A DNA stretch of 64,000 nucleotides from the NCBI GenBank assembly GCA_963775335.1, contig CAVZIJ010000005.1, forward strand, positions 62,001-126,000, given 5' to 3'. A program made the translations under genes and the position numbers. Below are positions 42,222 to 50,894 of the stretch, one piece after another (the stretch's first letter is position 1; every line of letters begins with the position of its first letter). The DNA is from CAVQCX01 sp963775335. Its GTDB lineage: Bacteria; Pseudomonadota; Gammaproteobacteria; Chromatiales; Chromatiaceae. The notes below the pieces were generated by a model. That model was not told where the DNA came from and searched no databases. It was given only the letters and a program-made list of their open reading frames with translations.

Positions 42222-43034
42222 GTGGACCTGAGACGGACCTTGGTCGAGTCGGCCGCGCCCCGGCTCGGCTCAGTGGTGGCCGACGCGCTGCGCCTGCTCA
42301 GCTACAACATCCAGGTCGGCGTGGATACCCGCTACTATCGGCATTACGTGACCCGGAGCTGGAAGCACGTCCTGCCTCACCGCGAGAGGCAAGAGAATCT
42401 CAATCGCATCGCCGGGCTAGTCGCGGACTACGACCTGGTCGCCCTCCAGGAGGTCGACGCGGGCAGCCTGCGCAGCGGCTTCGTTGACCAGACCGAGTAC
42501 CTGGCCCACCGGGCGGACTTCCCGCACTGGTACAAGCAGATCAACCGGAACCTGGGCGCCTTCGCGCAGCACAGCAACGGGCTGCTCTCGCGCCTGCGTC
42601 CCGCGGCGATCTCCGAGCACAGGCTGCCGGGGATGCCGGGCCGGGGCGCGATGCTGTGCCGATTCGGGGAGACGGCGGAGCAGATGGCGGTGTGCATCGT
42701 TCATCTCGCGCTCGGGCGCCGAGCACGTCACCGTCAGCTCGAATTCGTCAGCGACCTGGTCCGTCCGTACCCGTACGTGATCGTCATGGGCGACATGAAC
42801 TGCCCGTGCGAGGCACCCGAGATGCAGCAGTTTGTCGACGCCACGGGGCTGCAGGAGCCCTCCTGCGACGAGAGCACGTTTCCGAGCTGGCGGCCGATGC
42901 GCACCCTCGACCACATCCTGGTCTCGGAGTCGCTGAAGGTGAAGGAAGCCCGCGTTCTCGATTATCCACTCTCGGATCATCTGCCCATCAGCCTGCAGGT
43001 TGTGCTTCCCGAGGGCCTGCGGATCCCTCGTTGA
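42222..43034 (+). CDS. Endonuclease/exonuclease/phosphatase family protein
   Basis: A 270-residue EEP-superfamily hydrolase, starting with GTG. Family motifs in order: LSYNIQVG (Asn), LVALQEVDAG (catalytic Glu), the central His of VHLALG, MGDMNCP (Asp and Asn), and the C-terminal LDHILVS and PLSDHLPIS (Asp-His). It has no signal peptide. Members include sphingomyelinase-like, nuclease and phosphatase enzymes; the substrate cannot be told. It lies 55 bp after dsbA and may be co-transcribed. Confidence 0.85.
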   Translation: MDLRRTLVESAAPRLGSVVADALRLLSYNIQVGVDTRYYRHYVTRSWKHVLPHRERQENLNRIAGLVADYDLVALQEVDAGSLRSGFVDQTEYLAHRADFPHWYKQINRNLGAFAQHSNGLLSRLRPAAISEHRLPGMPGRGAMLCRFGETAEQMAVCIVHLALGRRARHRQLEFVSDLVRPYPYVIVMGDMNCPCEAPEMQQFVDATGLQEPSCDESTFPSWRPMRTLDHILVSESLKVKEARVLDYPLSDHLPISLQVVLPEGLRIPR

Positions 43035-43047
43035 TCGGCGAAGGCAC

Positions 43048-43623
43048 TCAGCCGTCCGGCTGCACGTAGAAATAGCCCCAGTCACCGGCACCGAGCCGGG
43101 CCAGGCCTTTCATTAGGCCGGGCACGGGAACCGCCTCGCTCGGAAACACGTTATGCACCTGCACCGCGAGCCGGGCGAATCCCGCCGAGCGTCGCCAATT
43201 CAGCTGGGTGGGCTTCAAAGACGCGCCGCAGCGCTCGCAGCTCAGCTGGGGCCCCAGGGTGCGTGTCCGCCACTCGCTCAGCCGCCCGCCGCAGCGCGGG
43301 CAGCGGGGCGGCGTCGTGTTGCGTCCCGCGAAGAGCCGGGCGGACTCGAAAGGACCGAGCAGGGAGACGTGGCAGAAGTCCGTGCCACCGGAGGCCGGGG
43401 GCTCAAGCTCGACGTGCGCTGAGCAGCCCATGAAGCTGACCAGCTCGAGAAATCCATCCCCGACCAGGAAGGTCCGCTGTCCGGGGTCCAGGGCGGTCCC
43501 GATCAATCCGGCCTCGCGCAGGAAGTCCAAGACCTGTTCGCCCGGAGGCGCCGGGGAATCGGGGTCGAGGGGGGCCAGGATCAGCTTTCCCGTGCTCATG
43601 GGCGCACCAAGTGGAGGATTCAT
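43048..43623 (-). CDS. Zinc-ribbon protein divergent from znuA
   Basis: A protein of about 191 residues with no recognised family. Its centre holds a classical zinc ribbon: CPRCGGRLSEW then, after about 15 residues, CERCGASL. The flanking N-terminal part (LDFLREAGLIGTALDPGQRTFLVGDGFL) and C-terminal part (SAGFARLAVQVHNVFPSEAVP) look globular. ATGs at 43623 and 43599 are both possible and neither has a clear ribosome site. It is transcribed divergently from znuA, and a Zur-like palindrome lies between them, so control by zinc is likely. It could be a zinc-responsive accessory or chaperone. Confidence 0.7.
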   Translation of the reverse strand: MNPPLGAPMSTGKLILAPLDPDSPAPPGEQVLDFLREAGLIGTALDPGQRTFLVGDGFLELVSFMGCSAHVELEPPASGGTDFCHVSLLGPFESARLFAGRNTTPPRCPRCGGRLSEWRTRTLGPQLSCERCGASLKPTQLNWRRSAGFARLAVQVHNVFPSEAVPVPGLMKGLARLGAGDWGYFYVQPDG

Positions 43624-43699
43624 TGTAACAAGCCGCGGCGATTCGGCCGCCCGGCGTGTGCGTCGATCGACGTCCCCCCCGCGGGGTGCGCGACGAATT

Positions 43700-43717
43700 G
43701 TAATGCTATAACATAAC
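43700..43717. promoter_or_regulatory. Zur-like operator
   Basis: GTAATGCTATAACATAAC is an 18-bp near-palindrome with only two mismatched pairs and the AATG-TATA-CAT core of gammaproteobacterial Zur boxes. It sits between the zinc-ribbon gene and znuA, with zur itself at the end of the znu operon. Zur with zinc would be expected to repress both directions. Confidence 0.75.
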
Positions 43718-43917
43718 GCCTTTCCCGAGGCCTTTCGATGAAACCGATCCCGCCTTTTTGCCTTGCATGCATCGGGCGACGTACCAGATGCTCGGCCAGG
43801 GCAGACGCGCGGCGGTCCGCACGCACAGCCGTACTCGACAGTACGCCGGAGACCCGGACGCACGGTCGCGCGGGAGATACGGCCGGAGCGGGCCACGCAG
43901 CAGGAGTCCGGCGAGAC

Positions 43918-44823
43918 ATGTGGGCCAAGGCGTGGGTCCTGCTCGCCAGCTGGCTGCCCGCCCTGTTGGGCCTCTGGCCCAGTCTCTCGGCAGCCGCACG
44001 CCAGGAGGTGATGGTCAGCGTGCTGCCGCTGCAATGGCTCGTCGACCGGATAGGCGGCGAGGCGGTGCAGACACGAACGCTTGTTGCCCCCGGGCGCGAC
44101 CCCCACACCTTCGAGCCCACACCGCGCCAGATGGCGGAGCTTGCCCGGGCACGGTTGTACGTTCGGGTCGGGGTGCCGTTTGAGCAGGCCCTGATCGAGC
44201 GAATCCGGGCAATCAACCCGGACATGTCCGTCCTGGACGTTCGCCAGGGGCTGCGCCTGCGCGCCATGGAGGGTGCCGGGCGGATGGTCGGCGGGCCGAG
44301 CGTCGGGACGACGCACGCCGACCCGGATGAGACCGAGGATGCGCGCGACCCCCATGTGTGGACGAGTCCGGCCAATCTCATCCACATGGCCGGCCTGGTA
44401 CGTGACCGCCTTACCGCGCTCGACCCCCAGCACGCGGGTCTCTACCGGCAGCACGACAAGGCGCTCGCAGGCGATCTGGCGTCCCTGGATCGGGATCTCC
44501 GGACCCGCCTAGCCGCCCTCCGGGGGCGGGCCTTCATGGTCTTCCACCCCTCCTGGGGCTATTTCGCCGACGCGTACGGCCTAGAACAGATCCCCCTGGA
44601 GTACGAGGGGAAGGCGCCCGGGCCGCGGACCCTGGCTGCATCGGTGGAGAGGGCCCGGCGCGAGGGCATCCGCAAGATCTTCGTACAGCCCCAGCTCGAT
44701 CAGCGCGCCGCGCGCACCCTTGCGGCCGCCATCGGGGCGACGGTGGTTACGGTCGATCCCCTGGCCTATGAGGTGGGGGCGAGCCTGCGCGCGCTGGCGG
44801 ACCAGATAGCGGAAGGACCTTGA
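43918..44823 (+). CDS. znuA: Zinc ABC transporter substrate-binding protein ZnuA
   Basis: A 301-residue periplasmic zinc-binding protein. The ATG at 43918 gives a proper signal peptide (WVLLASWLPALLGLWPSLSAAA); the frame is open 60 codons further upstream but that part is Arg/Ala-rich and lacks family similarity. Metal ligands appear in DPHTFEPTP (His), DPHVWTSP (His), FHPSWGYF (His) and the late acidic residue near VTVDPLAYE. The His-rich loop of E. coli ZnuA is reduced to THADPDETEDARD. The distance from the Zur box to this start is about 200 bp. Confidence 0.9.
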   Translation: MWAKAWVLLASWLPALLGLWPSLSAAARQEVMVSVLPLQWLVDRIGGEAVQTRTLVAPGRDPHTFEPTPRQMAELARARLYVRVGVPFEQALIERIRAINPDMSVLDVRQGLRLRAMEGAGRMVGGPSVGTTHADPDETEDARDPHVWTSPANLIHMAGLVRDRLTALDPQHAGLYRQHDKALAGDLASLDRDLRTRLAALRGRAFMVFHPSWGYFADAYGLEQIPLEYEGKAPGPRTLAASVERARREGIRKIFVQPQLDQRAARTLAAAIGATVVTVDPLAYEVGASLRALADQIAEGP

Positions 44824-45557
44824 TGCACACCCATCCCGCGATCGAGGTCGAGGATCTGTCCTTTTCCTACGGGGGACCACCGGTGCTCGAGGGCGTGAGC
44901 CTTGCCGTGCCGGCCGGGGAGTTTCTCGGGGTGGTGGGGCCCAATGCCGGGGGCAAGAGCACCCTGATCAAGCTCATCCTGGGCCTGCTCACGCCCGACT
45001 CCGGGCGCATCAGGCTGCTCGGTCAGTCTCCACGGGAGGGGCGCCGTCGCGCAGGATATGTGCCGCAGTATCCCCCCTTTGCCCGCGATTTCCCGATCAC
45101 CGTGGAGCAGACCGTGCTCATGGGCCGGCTCGGGCAAGGCCCGATGCTCGGGGGCTGGCGCCGGGCCGACAGAGAAGCGGCGCGCCGCGCCATGGACCGC
45201 ACGCAGATCGCCGATCTGAACAAACGCCGGTTGCACACGCTCTCCGGAGGGCAGCTGCAGCGGGTCCTGCTTGCCCGGGCACTGGCCTGCGATCCGGAGG
45301 TGCTCCTGCTCGATGAGCCCACCGCCAACATCGATATGCGCCTGGAGACCGATATCTTCGACCTGCTCAAGGTTCTGAATCGGCGGATGACGATCCTTGT
45401 CGTGTCCCACGACGTGGGCTTCGTCTCCCGCTACGTCGAGCGGGTCGCGTGCGTCAACCGCACCCTCATGTGCCACTCGACGGCCAGCATCGACGGCGCG
45501 GTGATCCAGCGCCTGTACGGAACCGCCGTCCATATGGTCGAGCACCGCCACGGTTGA
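44823..45557 (+). CDS. znuC: Zinc ABC transporter ATPase ZnuC
   Basis: A 244-residue ABC ATPase. It has Walker A GPNAGGKST, Q-loop YVPQYPPFARDFP, signature LSGGQLQRVLLARAL, Walker B EVLLLDEPTANID and the H-loop VVSHDVGFVS. The metal-transporter style C-terminus (CVNRTLMCHSTASI) matches ZnuC. The ATG overlaps the znuA stop. It powers zinc import through ZnuB. Confidence 0.94.
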   Translation: MHTHPAIEVEDLSFSYGGPPVLEGVSLAVPAGEFLGVVGPNAGGKSTLIKLILGLLTPDSGRIRLLGQSPREGRRRAGYVPQYPPFARDFPITVEQTVLMGRLGQGPMLGGWRRADREAARRAMDRTQIADLNKRRLHTLSGGQLQRVLLARALACDPEVLLLDEPTANIDMRLETDIFDLLKVLNRRMTILVVSHDVGFVSRYVERVACVNRTLMCHSTASIDGAVIQRLYGTAVHMVEHRHG

Positions 45558-45567
45558 GGAGACGGTC

Positions 45568-46434
45568 ATGGGCGGATTCTTTGGGGCGCTTCACCAATAT
45601 GCCTTCCTGCAGAATGCGCTGATCGCGGGGCTGCTCGCGAGCCTGGCCTGCGGCGTCGTAGGCAGCTACGTCGTGGTGAAGCGGATCGGCTTCCTGGCCG
45701 GCGGGATAGCCCACAGCGTTCTGGGCGGCGTGGGCGCGGCCTTGTTCCTGGGTTGGAGTCCGATGCTCGGTGCCCTGGCGGCCGCGCTGGCGGCGGCCTT
45801 GCTGGTCGGCTGGGTGAGCCTCCAATGGCGCGAGCACGAGGATACGCTCATCAGCGCGGTCTGGGCCGTCGGCATGGCGGCAGGCATCATCTTCATCTCC
45901 CGGACACCGGGCTACAACGTGGATCTGATGTCCTATCTGTTCGGCGACATCCTGATGGTTCGCCGGCACGACCTCTGGGTGATGCTGGGCGGCGACCTGC
46001 TGCTGGTCGTCCTCGTGACCCTGCTCTACAGGCAGTTCCTGGCCGTGGCGTTCGACGAGGAGCTCGCCCGGCTTCGCGGGACCCCGGTGACCCTGCTCTA
46101 CCTCCTCCTGCTGTCGCTGGTAGCGGTGACCGTGGTGCTGCTGATCCGGGTCGTCGGTCTGATCCTGGTCATCGCCCTGCTCACCTTGCCGGCCGCCATC
46201 GCCGGGCAGTACGTGCATACCCTGGGCCGGATGATGGGACTCTCCGTGGTGATCGGCATGCTGCTGACCACCACGGGCCTCGCACTCTCCTACGGGCCGG
46301 ATCTGCCGGCCGGCGCGACCATCATCCTGGTCTCCGGGACGGCGTATCTCCTGTCCACCGCCCTGAGCTCGACAGCACTGCGGGCGCTGGGGCGCTGGCG
46401 CAACCGCGCCCAGTCGGCTGCCCGGAAGGAATGA
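45568..46434 (+). CDS. znuB: Zinc ABC transporter permease ZnuB
   Basis: A 288-residue integral membrane permease of the ABC-3 family with about eight helices. It has the conserved GSYVVVKRIGFLAGGIAHSVLGGVG near the N-terminus, the ATPase-contact region FDEELARLRGTPV and LLTLPAAIAGQYVHTLGRM. It starts 10 bp after znuC with AGGAG upstream and overlaps the zur start. Confidence 0.94.
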   Translation: MGGFFGALHQYAFLQNALIAGLLASLACGVVGSYVVVKRIGFLAGGIAHSVLGGVGAALFLGWSPMLGALAAALAAALLVGWVSLQWREHEDTLISAVWAVGMAAGIIFISRTPGYNVDLMSYLFGDILMVRRHDLWVMLGGDLLLVVLVTLLYRQFLAVAFDEELARLRGTPVTLLYLLLLSLVAVTVVLLIRVVGLILVIALLTLPAAIAGQYVHTLGRMMGLSVVIGMLLTTTGLALSYGPDLPAGATIILVSGTAYLLSTALSSTALRALGRWRNRAQSAARKE

Positions 46435-46898
46435 TGGGCACGGATCCGGTCAGGCGGCGATCGGTCCTCTTGGCTCAGGCAGATGCCTTGTGCCGCCGCC
46501 GCGGGGTGCGCATGACCGAGCAGCGCCGCCGGGTGTTCGAGATCCTCTCGGACTTGGGCCGCCCAGCGGGCGCGTACGAGGTGCTGGACCATCTCAGGCG
46601 GGCCGTACCCGGAGCGGCACCGCCGACGGTGTATCGGGCGCTGGAGTTCCTTCTCGCCCAGGGGCTGGTGCACCGCCTGGAGAGCCTCAACGCCTACGTA
46701 AGCTGCCACCACCCCGGAGCGCCTCATCGGAGCCAATTCCTGATCTGTCGCGCCTGTGGAGAGGTTCGAGAGCTGGAAGACGGGGCGGTGGACCTCAGCC
46801 TGGGAGCGCTCCTAGCCGCCGAAGGGTTTACGCCGGAGCGCAGGATCGTCGAGGTGACCGGACGTTGTGCCCGCTGCGGCCAGGCGGGCGAGCCGTGA
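46431..46898 (+). CDS. zur: Zinc uptake regulator Zur (Fur family)
   Basis: A 155-residue Fur-family repressor. The N-terminal winged helix has RMTEQRRRVFEILSDLGRPAGAYEVL and PPTVYRALEFLLAQGLVHRLES; the C-terminal dimer domain carries the structural-zinc cysteines CRACGE and CARCGQ and the regulatory histidines in SCHHPGAPHRSQF. It is co-transcribed with znuACB and likely represses this operon through the palindrome at 43700. Two adjacent ATGs (46431, 46434) follow AAGGA. Confidence 0.93.
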   Translation: MMGTDPVRRRSVLLAQADALCRRRGVRMTEQRRRVFEILSDLGRPAGAYEVLDHLRRAVPGAAPPTVYRALEFLLAQGLVHRLESLNAYVSCHHPGAPHRSQFLICRACGEVRELEDGAVDLSLGALLAAEGFTPERRIVEVTGRCARCGQAGEP

Positions 46899-47158
46899 GT
46901 CTCCCGGCTCGTGCCTCAGCGCTTGCGCGACGCTCCTTCTCGGCGCTGATCCGTGGCTATGCGCTGCTCATCAGCCCGTTTCTCGGCAACAACTGCCGTT
47001 ACTATCCCAGCTGCTCCGCCTATACCCAGGAGGCCATCGAGAAGCACGGCGTGCTGCGCGGTCTCTGGCTCGGAGCGCGCCGGATATCCCGATGCCACCC
47101 CTGGCACGAGGGCGGCTACGATCCTGTGCCGCAGCCGCGCCGTCGCCGGGATAGCTGA
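46895..47158 (+). CDS. yidD: Membrane protein insertion efficiency factor YidD
   Basis: An 87-residue protein with the full YidD signature: LIRGYALLISPFLGNNCRYY, PSCSAYTQEAIEKHGVLRG and ISRCHPWHEGGYDPVP, including its three conserved cysteines. It aids YidC-dependent insertion. A GTG at 46895 overlaps the zur stop. yidD normally lies between rnpA and yidC, so its place after zur is unusual. Confidence 0.9.
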   Translation: MSLPARASALARRSFSALIRGYALLISPFLGNNCRYYPSCSAYTQEAIEKHGVLRGLWLGARRISRCHPWHEGGYDPVPQPRRRRDS

Positions 47159-47218
47159 CCGGGGTAGAGTGCATGGGAAACAACGGCTTAGCCCCTGTGT
47201 CTGTAACTTCTCAATAAG

Positions 47219-47815
47219 TCACGGCCTAGCAGACACAGCGGCTGCCCGGTCGCGAATGATATCGGCTAATGGAGGAATTGAGGCGCATCGTTCGATCCGA
47301 TCGGCAAGATAGTCCCAAAACGACACGCCGAGCTTGCGGCAGGTTTTGTTGAGGCTGGCCAGGCTGTCTCGACAGCGCTTTCCCAGATCACTGCGCGTTC
47401 CACCGCTGATCTTGCGCCATTTGACGTACACCCGAATATCGCCCTCGCTGTTGTTGGTATGCAGCGGGATGTCCGGGCGGCTCAGCACCAGCAGCAGCTT
47501 GGCCCTGTGCCCATGCAACCGCTTGAGCGTCTGGTTGAGCGTCTCAAAGGACGTGCGCTGCGTGAAGAGGGCGTCGAAGCGTGCCTCCAGGTCGGGCACC
47601 AACGCCGGATCGGGATGGCGCCGATAGGCCTTGAGATCGGCATACAGCGTCCAGATCTGGTCTCGGACCCGCTCCTGGTCCAGGCGATGGGTGTCGTTGA
47701 GTGGGATCAGCTTGTGCACGAGGCGCTCGGCGTGCACCCAGCACAAGGCGTGCAGCAGGATGGCAAACTGACCGGCCCCATCGCTGAGGATCACCAGCTG
47801 TTGACGGTTGATCAA
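47219..47815 (-). pseudogene. IS66 transposase, C-terminal fragment
   Basis: This is the C-terminal third of an IS66-type transposase: LVILSDGAGQFAILLHALCWVHAERLVHKL, the HTNNSEGDIRVYVKWRKISGGTRS block and the end region of IS66 Tnp. The first few codons beyond 47799 come from the nested IS21 element, so it has no start of its own. Joined to the fragment at 51202-52290 through the shared 8-bp duplication it restores ...SLELVILSDGAG... in frame. Confidence 0.88.
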
Positions 47816-47903
47816 ACCTGCGCATAAACGGTGAACGATGTGGGGAGTTTTGCGCGAGGAGATGCGCGATCTCGACGCTTGGCATCAGTGTCTGGCGCAA
47901 GTC

Positions 47904-48101
47904 TCAGAATGGAATCTCGTCGTCGAGCTCAAAGAGGTCGGGCTGCGCATCGTCGTGCTCGCCGCGCTCGGTGCGGTAGTATTGCTGGATTTGCTCGCCG
48001 TACTGGTCCCAGACGCGCTCGTGCAGCTCGTCGAGCCATTCGTAGACAGCCAAGGCCTGTTCGGGCGTCCAATAGTGCGGGATGTGGGGGTCGGGGAGCA
48101 T
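47904..48101 (-). CDS. Small acidic accessory protein of the IS21 element
   Basis: A 65-residue acidic protein (start MLPDPHIPHYWTPEQALAVYEWL, end DLFELDDEIPF) downstream of istB inside the element. An ATG at 48101 is preceded by GGAGG with spacing 5, a strong ribosome site, and the sequence is compositionally like a protein with amphipathic helices. No known domain. Similar short ORFs accompany some IS21 relatives, from memory. Confidence 0.65.
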   Translation of the reverse strand: MLPDPHIPHYWTPEQALAVYEWLDELHERVWDQYGEQIQQYYRTERGEHDDAQPDLFELDDEIPF

Positions 48102-48122
48102 GGGAACCTCCATTGAGGGGAA

Positions 48123-48902
48123 TCACGGATCGGTGCGAGATTTGGTTTTGCGTACCGCGCGCTGTTTGCGCCGCGCCTCGCTGCGCTCCTTGGCCTCCTT
48201 GAGGCGGTAGGACTCGCCGTCGATCTGAATGATCTCGGCGTTGTGTACGAGCCGGTCGACCAGAGAGACGACACAGGCGGCGTTGGGGAAGACCTCGCCC
48301 CATTCGGAGAACGGGCGGTTGGTGGTCACCAGGGTGGATTTCTCTTGATAGCGACGCGAGACGATCTCAAAGAGCAGATCGGCATGGCGGTTGGAGTAGG
48401 ACAGATAGCCGATCTCATCGATCAGCAACAGGCGCGGGCGCGCATACACCGAGAGTCGATGACGTAGGGCATGGTCGCCATCGGCACCGGCCAGCTCGTT
48501 GAGCATCTGTGCGGCGCTGGTGCACAGCACCGTGTGACCGGCCAGCACCGCCTGATAGGCGATGTTGCGGGCGATGGTGGACTTACCCACGCCGTTGGGA
48601 CCGACCAAGATGGCGTTGGCCGCCTCTTGGAGAAAGGCCAGGCCCATCAACTCCTCGATGGCCTCGCGGTCACAGCGCTTGGGCCAATGCCAATCGAAGT
48701 CGGCCAAGGCGCGGAAGCGGCCCAGGTGGGCGTTGGCGAGGCGACGCTCGAGCGAACGCCGCGCCCGTTCTTCTTCCTCCCACTGGATCAGGGACGTGAT
48801 CGAGCCGGTCTCGGCGATTTCTTCCCAATGGGCCAGCATGCCGTAGAGCTTGAGCGCCTTGGCGCGCGCCAGGAGGGGATCATCGATGGCCGGGGTGCTC
48901 AT
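48123..48902 (-). CDS. istB: IS21 helper ATPase IstB
   Basis: A 259-residue AAA+ ATPase that assists the IstA transposase in target selection. It has the N-terminal helices (DPLLARAKALKLYGMLAHWEE), Walker A GPNGVGKST, LLLIDEIGYLSYSNRHADLLFE (Walker B) and VTTNRPFSEWGEVFPNA. Its ATG lies 23 bp inside istA, with GGAGGA upstream, the usual IS21 arrangement. Confidence 0.94.
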   Translation of the reverse strand: MSTPAIDDPLLARAKALKLYGMLAHWEEIAETGSITSLIQWEEEERARRSLERRLANAHLGRFRALADFDWHWPKRCDREAIEELMGLAFLQEAANAILVGPNGVGKSTIARNIAYQAVLAGHTVLCTSAAQMLNELAGADGDHALRHRLSVYARPRLLLIDEIGYLSYSNRHADLLFEIVSRRYQEKSTLVTTNRPFSEWGEVFPNAACVVSLVDRLVHNAEIIQIDGESYRLKEAKERSEARRKQRAVRKTKSRTDP

Positions 48903-50397
48903 GGTCGTCCTCCGGGTGGGCTTGGAGCTGATCGTAGTCCTCGAGCTTGTGGGGGCAGACCACCAGCTCGCGCACCCGCCGGTCCGCCGGCAGTGCGATC
49001 GGCAACGGTGGGGGTTGGTCGCGTTGCTCGCGCACCCGCTGCAGGGCCAAGCGCACCGCGTTGGGATGGGGCACGTCACGGGCCAGGGCCTCGGCGATGG
49101 CCGCTTCGAGCTCGGTGGCGCCGTAGCGATCGAGCAGACGCAGTAGGGCGGCGGTGATCGAGCCCAAGTTATCGCCCCGCTCGGCGGCGCGGCTGAGCAG
49201 CTCGGCGCTGTGGGGTGCGGCCCGGGCGAGCCGATCGGTGCCGCGATGCGCTCGCGCTTGGCGTTTGCGTGCCGCCAGCTCGGCGATGTGAGCCGGATTC
49301 TCCACCTGCTGGCCCTTATCGTAGCTGCGCGCATGCGCGGCGATGACCTCGGCCCCGTCCAGGACCCGCACCTCGGTGGGGCTGGCCAGCACCGTGAGCG
49401 TGCGCCGTACCTGAGTGAAGGGAATGCTGTAGTCGTTGCGGTCGAAGCGCACGTAGGGGGTCTTACCGACACGCACCGCCTCGCGCTCGTCGGTGGGAAA
49501 CGGATTGTCCGGTAGGGCGAGCAGCTTGGGCTGCTCCTGGGCAAAGGCCTCGCGTACGCTGATTGAGCGATCTTCCGGACAAGGTCGATCAGCGGCCAGG
49601 CCCTCACACCAAGCCGCTGCCTGGGCGTTGAGATCGTCCAGATCGGTCCATTGACGGGCGGCAAAGAAGCTGTCTCGCGCATAGCGAATGGCCCGCTCCA
49701 CGCGCCCTTTTTCATTGCCGCGCGCCACCGCGACCGGGCGGGGATCGAAACGATAGTGAGCCGCCAATTCCAGCAGGGTGGGGTGGAAGCGGATCGCATC
49801 GCCTTGACGCTCCAGCACCGCGCTCTTGAGGTTATCGTACAGCAGCACCCTGGGCACCCCGCCCCAGGCGGTGAAGGCCGCCTCGTGTCCGCGCAGGAAG
49901 TTGGCCATGCGCGCATCGAGGAAGAAGCGCAGGAAGATCCACCGCGAGAAGCTCAGCACCATGACAAAGGCCATCAGCGTGCGCTCGGCCTTGCCGATGG
50001 AGACCTTGCCGAAGTGTGCCCAGTCCACTTGGGCTTGCTCGCCCGGCAGCGTTTTCAGGCGTAGATAGGCCTCGGGCTGCGGGCGAGGCCGGTGATGGGC
50101 GATCAGGTGGCGAAAGTGATCCTCACCGCCGTTGTAGCCCCGCTCGCGCACCATGGCGTAGAGGCGACTGGCGGTGAGCTTGGGGTACAGCTGCAGTGTC
50201 TTGCGCACGAACGCCACGTAGGGGTCGATCAGCGAGGCCCTATGGGGACGTTCGGCCTTGGGCAGCCCGGCCTGTGAGAGGACCCGGTCAACGGTACCGT
50301 GGTGGAGGCCCAGCTGGCGGGAGATAGTACCCACCTTCCACTTCTCCACATGGAAGTAGCGCAGGATCTTCGCTTCGAGCTCTTTGGGTATGGTCAA
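48880..50397 (-). CDS. istA: IS21 transposase IstA
   Basis: A transposase of about 505 residues. The N-terminal helix-turn-helix (KWKVGTISRQLGLHHGTVDRVLSQAG) is followed by the DDE core: QAQVDWAHFGKVSIG (first Asp), VLLYDNLKSAV (second Asp) and ARGNEKGRVERAIRYARDSF (Glu). It binds the terminal repeats and joins them to the target. A TTG at 50397 with AGGAG upstream is preferred; a longer start at 50463 overlaps the preceding ORF. Confidence 0.92.
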   Translation of the reverse strand: MTIPKELEAKILRYFHVEKWKVGTISRQLGLHHGTVDRVLSQAGLPKAERPHRASLIDPYVAFVRKTLQLYPKLTASRLYAMVRERGYNGGEDHFRHLIAHHRPRPQPEAYLRLKTLPGEQAQVDWAHFGKVSIGKAERTLMAFVMVLSFSRWIFLRFFLDARMANFLRGHEAAFTAWGGVPRVLLYDNLKSAVLERQGDAIRFHPTLLELAAHYRFDPRPVAVARGNEKGRVERAIRYARDSFFAARQWTDLDDLNAQAAAWCEGLAADRPCPEDRSISVREAFAQEQPKLLALPDNPFPTDEREAVRVGKTPYVRFDRNDYSIPFTQVRRTLTVLASPTEVRVLDGAEVIAAHARSYDKGQQVENPAHIAELAARKRQARAHRGTDRLARAAPHSAELLSRAAERGDNLGSITAALLRLLDRYGATELEAAIAEALARDVPHPNAVRLALQRVREQRDQPPPLPIALPADRRVRELVVCPHKLEDYDQLQAHPEDDHEHPGHR

Positions 50398-50438
50398 GGT
50401 TGTCTGCTCCTCGTTTCGAGGCCACCTCGGCCACGGGT

Positions 50439-50894
50439 TCAGGGACCCGTGCGCTGCACCCAAGCCGGGGGTGGCAAGTCAATCGCTTCACGAGTCGCAC
50501 GCCGGTGCAGGAATGACGGGCGCAACCGGTGCGAGCACACCCGAGCGCAGAAGTGGCAACGAATGCCATCGGCGACATCCGTCGCCGACACCTCGCTGCG
50601 CTGAACCGGTGCCTTCGACTCGGCGGACAGTGTTTCATCGGCCAGGACGGGAGGTGAACCCTGATGCGTCACTTTCGTTGTTCGCCGTTGGCGATAGCGA
50701 CGCTGGCGCTCGGCATGGCATGAACGACCGCGACGCGTTCTCTGGTAGCGCCGAGCGGCCTCGCGCTGGGATTGACCGCGGGCGGCTTGCGAACATCGCT
50801 GACCGCAGTAGATGTTGCCGCGGTCGCAGTGGCTGCAGATCACCACCTGACAGCGGCAACCGGCACAGCTGAACAGGCGCGCGCTGCTCTGCAT
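50439..50894 (-). CDS. Cysteine-rich accessory protein of the IS21 element
   Basis: A 151-residue basic, Cys-rich protein. The N-terminus holds CAGCRCQVVICSHCDRGNIYCGQRCS, which looks like a treble-clef or RING-like zinc site, followed by a very arginine-rich segment (RRYQRTRRGRSCHAERQRRYRQRR) and a second CHFC pair. AGGAG precedes the ATG well. It lies directly upstream of istA inside the element. A role in nucleic-acid binding during transposition is an inference from its charge and zinc-type motif. Confidence 0.75.
   Translation of the reverse strand: MQSSARLFSCAGCRCQVVICSHCDRGNIYCGQRCSQAARGQSQREAARRYQRTRRGRSCHAERQRRYRQRRTTKVTHQGSPPVLADETLSAESKAPVQRSEVSATDVADGIRCHFCARVCSHRLRPSFLHRRATREAIDLPPPAWVQRTGP

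Noticed and set aside
43738..43917. 60-codon N-terminal extension of ZnuA
   Set aside because: Arg/Ala-rich, precedes a good signal peptide and has no ribosome site.
43623..44454. Minus-strand extension of the zinc-ribbon frame across znuA
   Set aside because: It is a shadow of znuA; the zinc-ribbon protein starts at 43623 or 43599.
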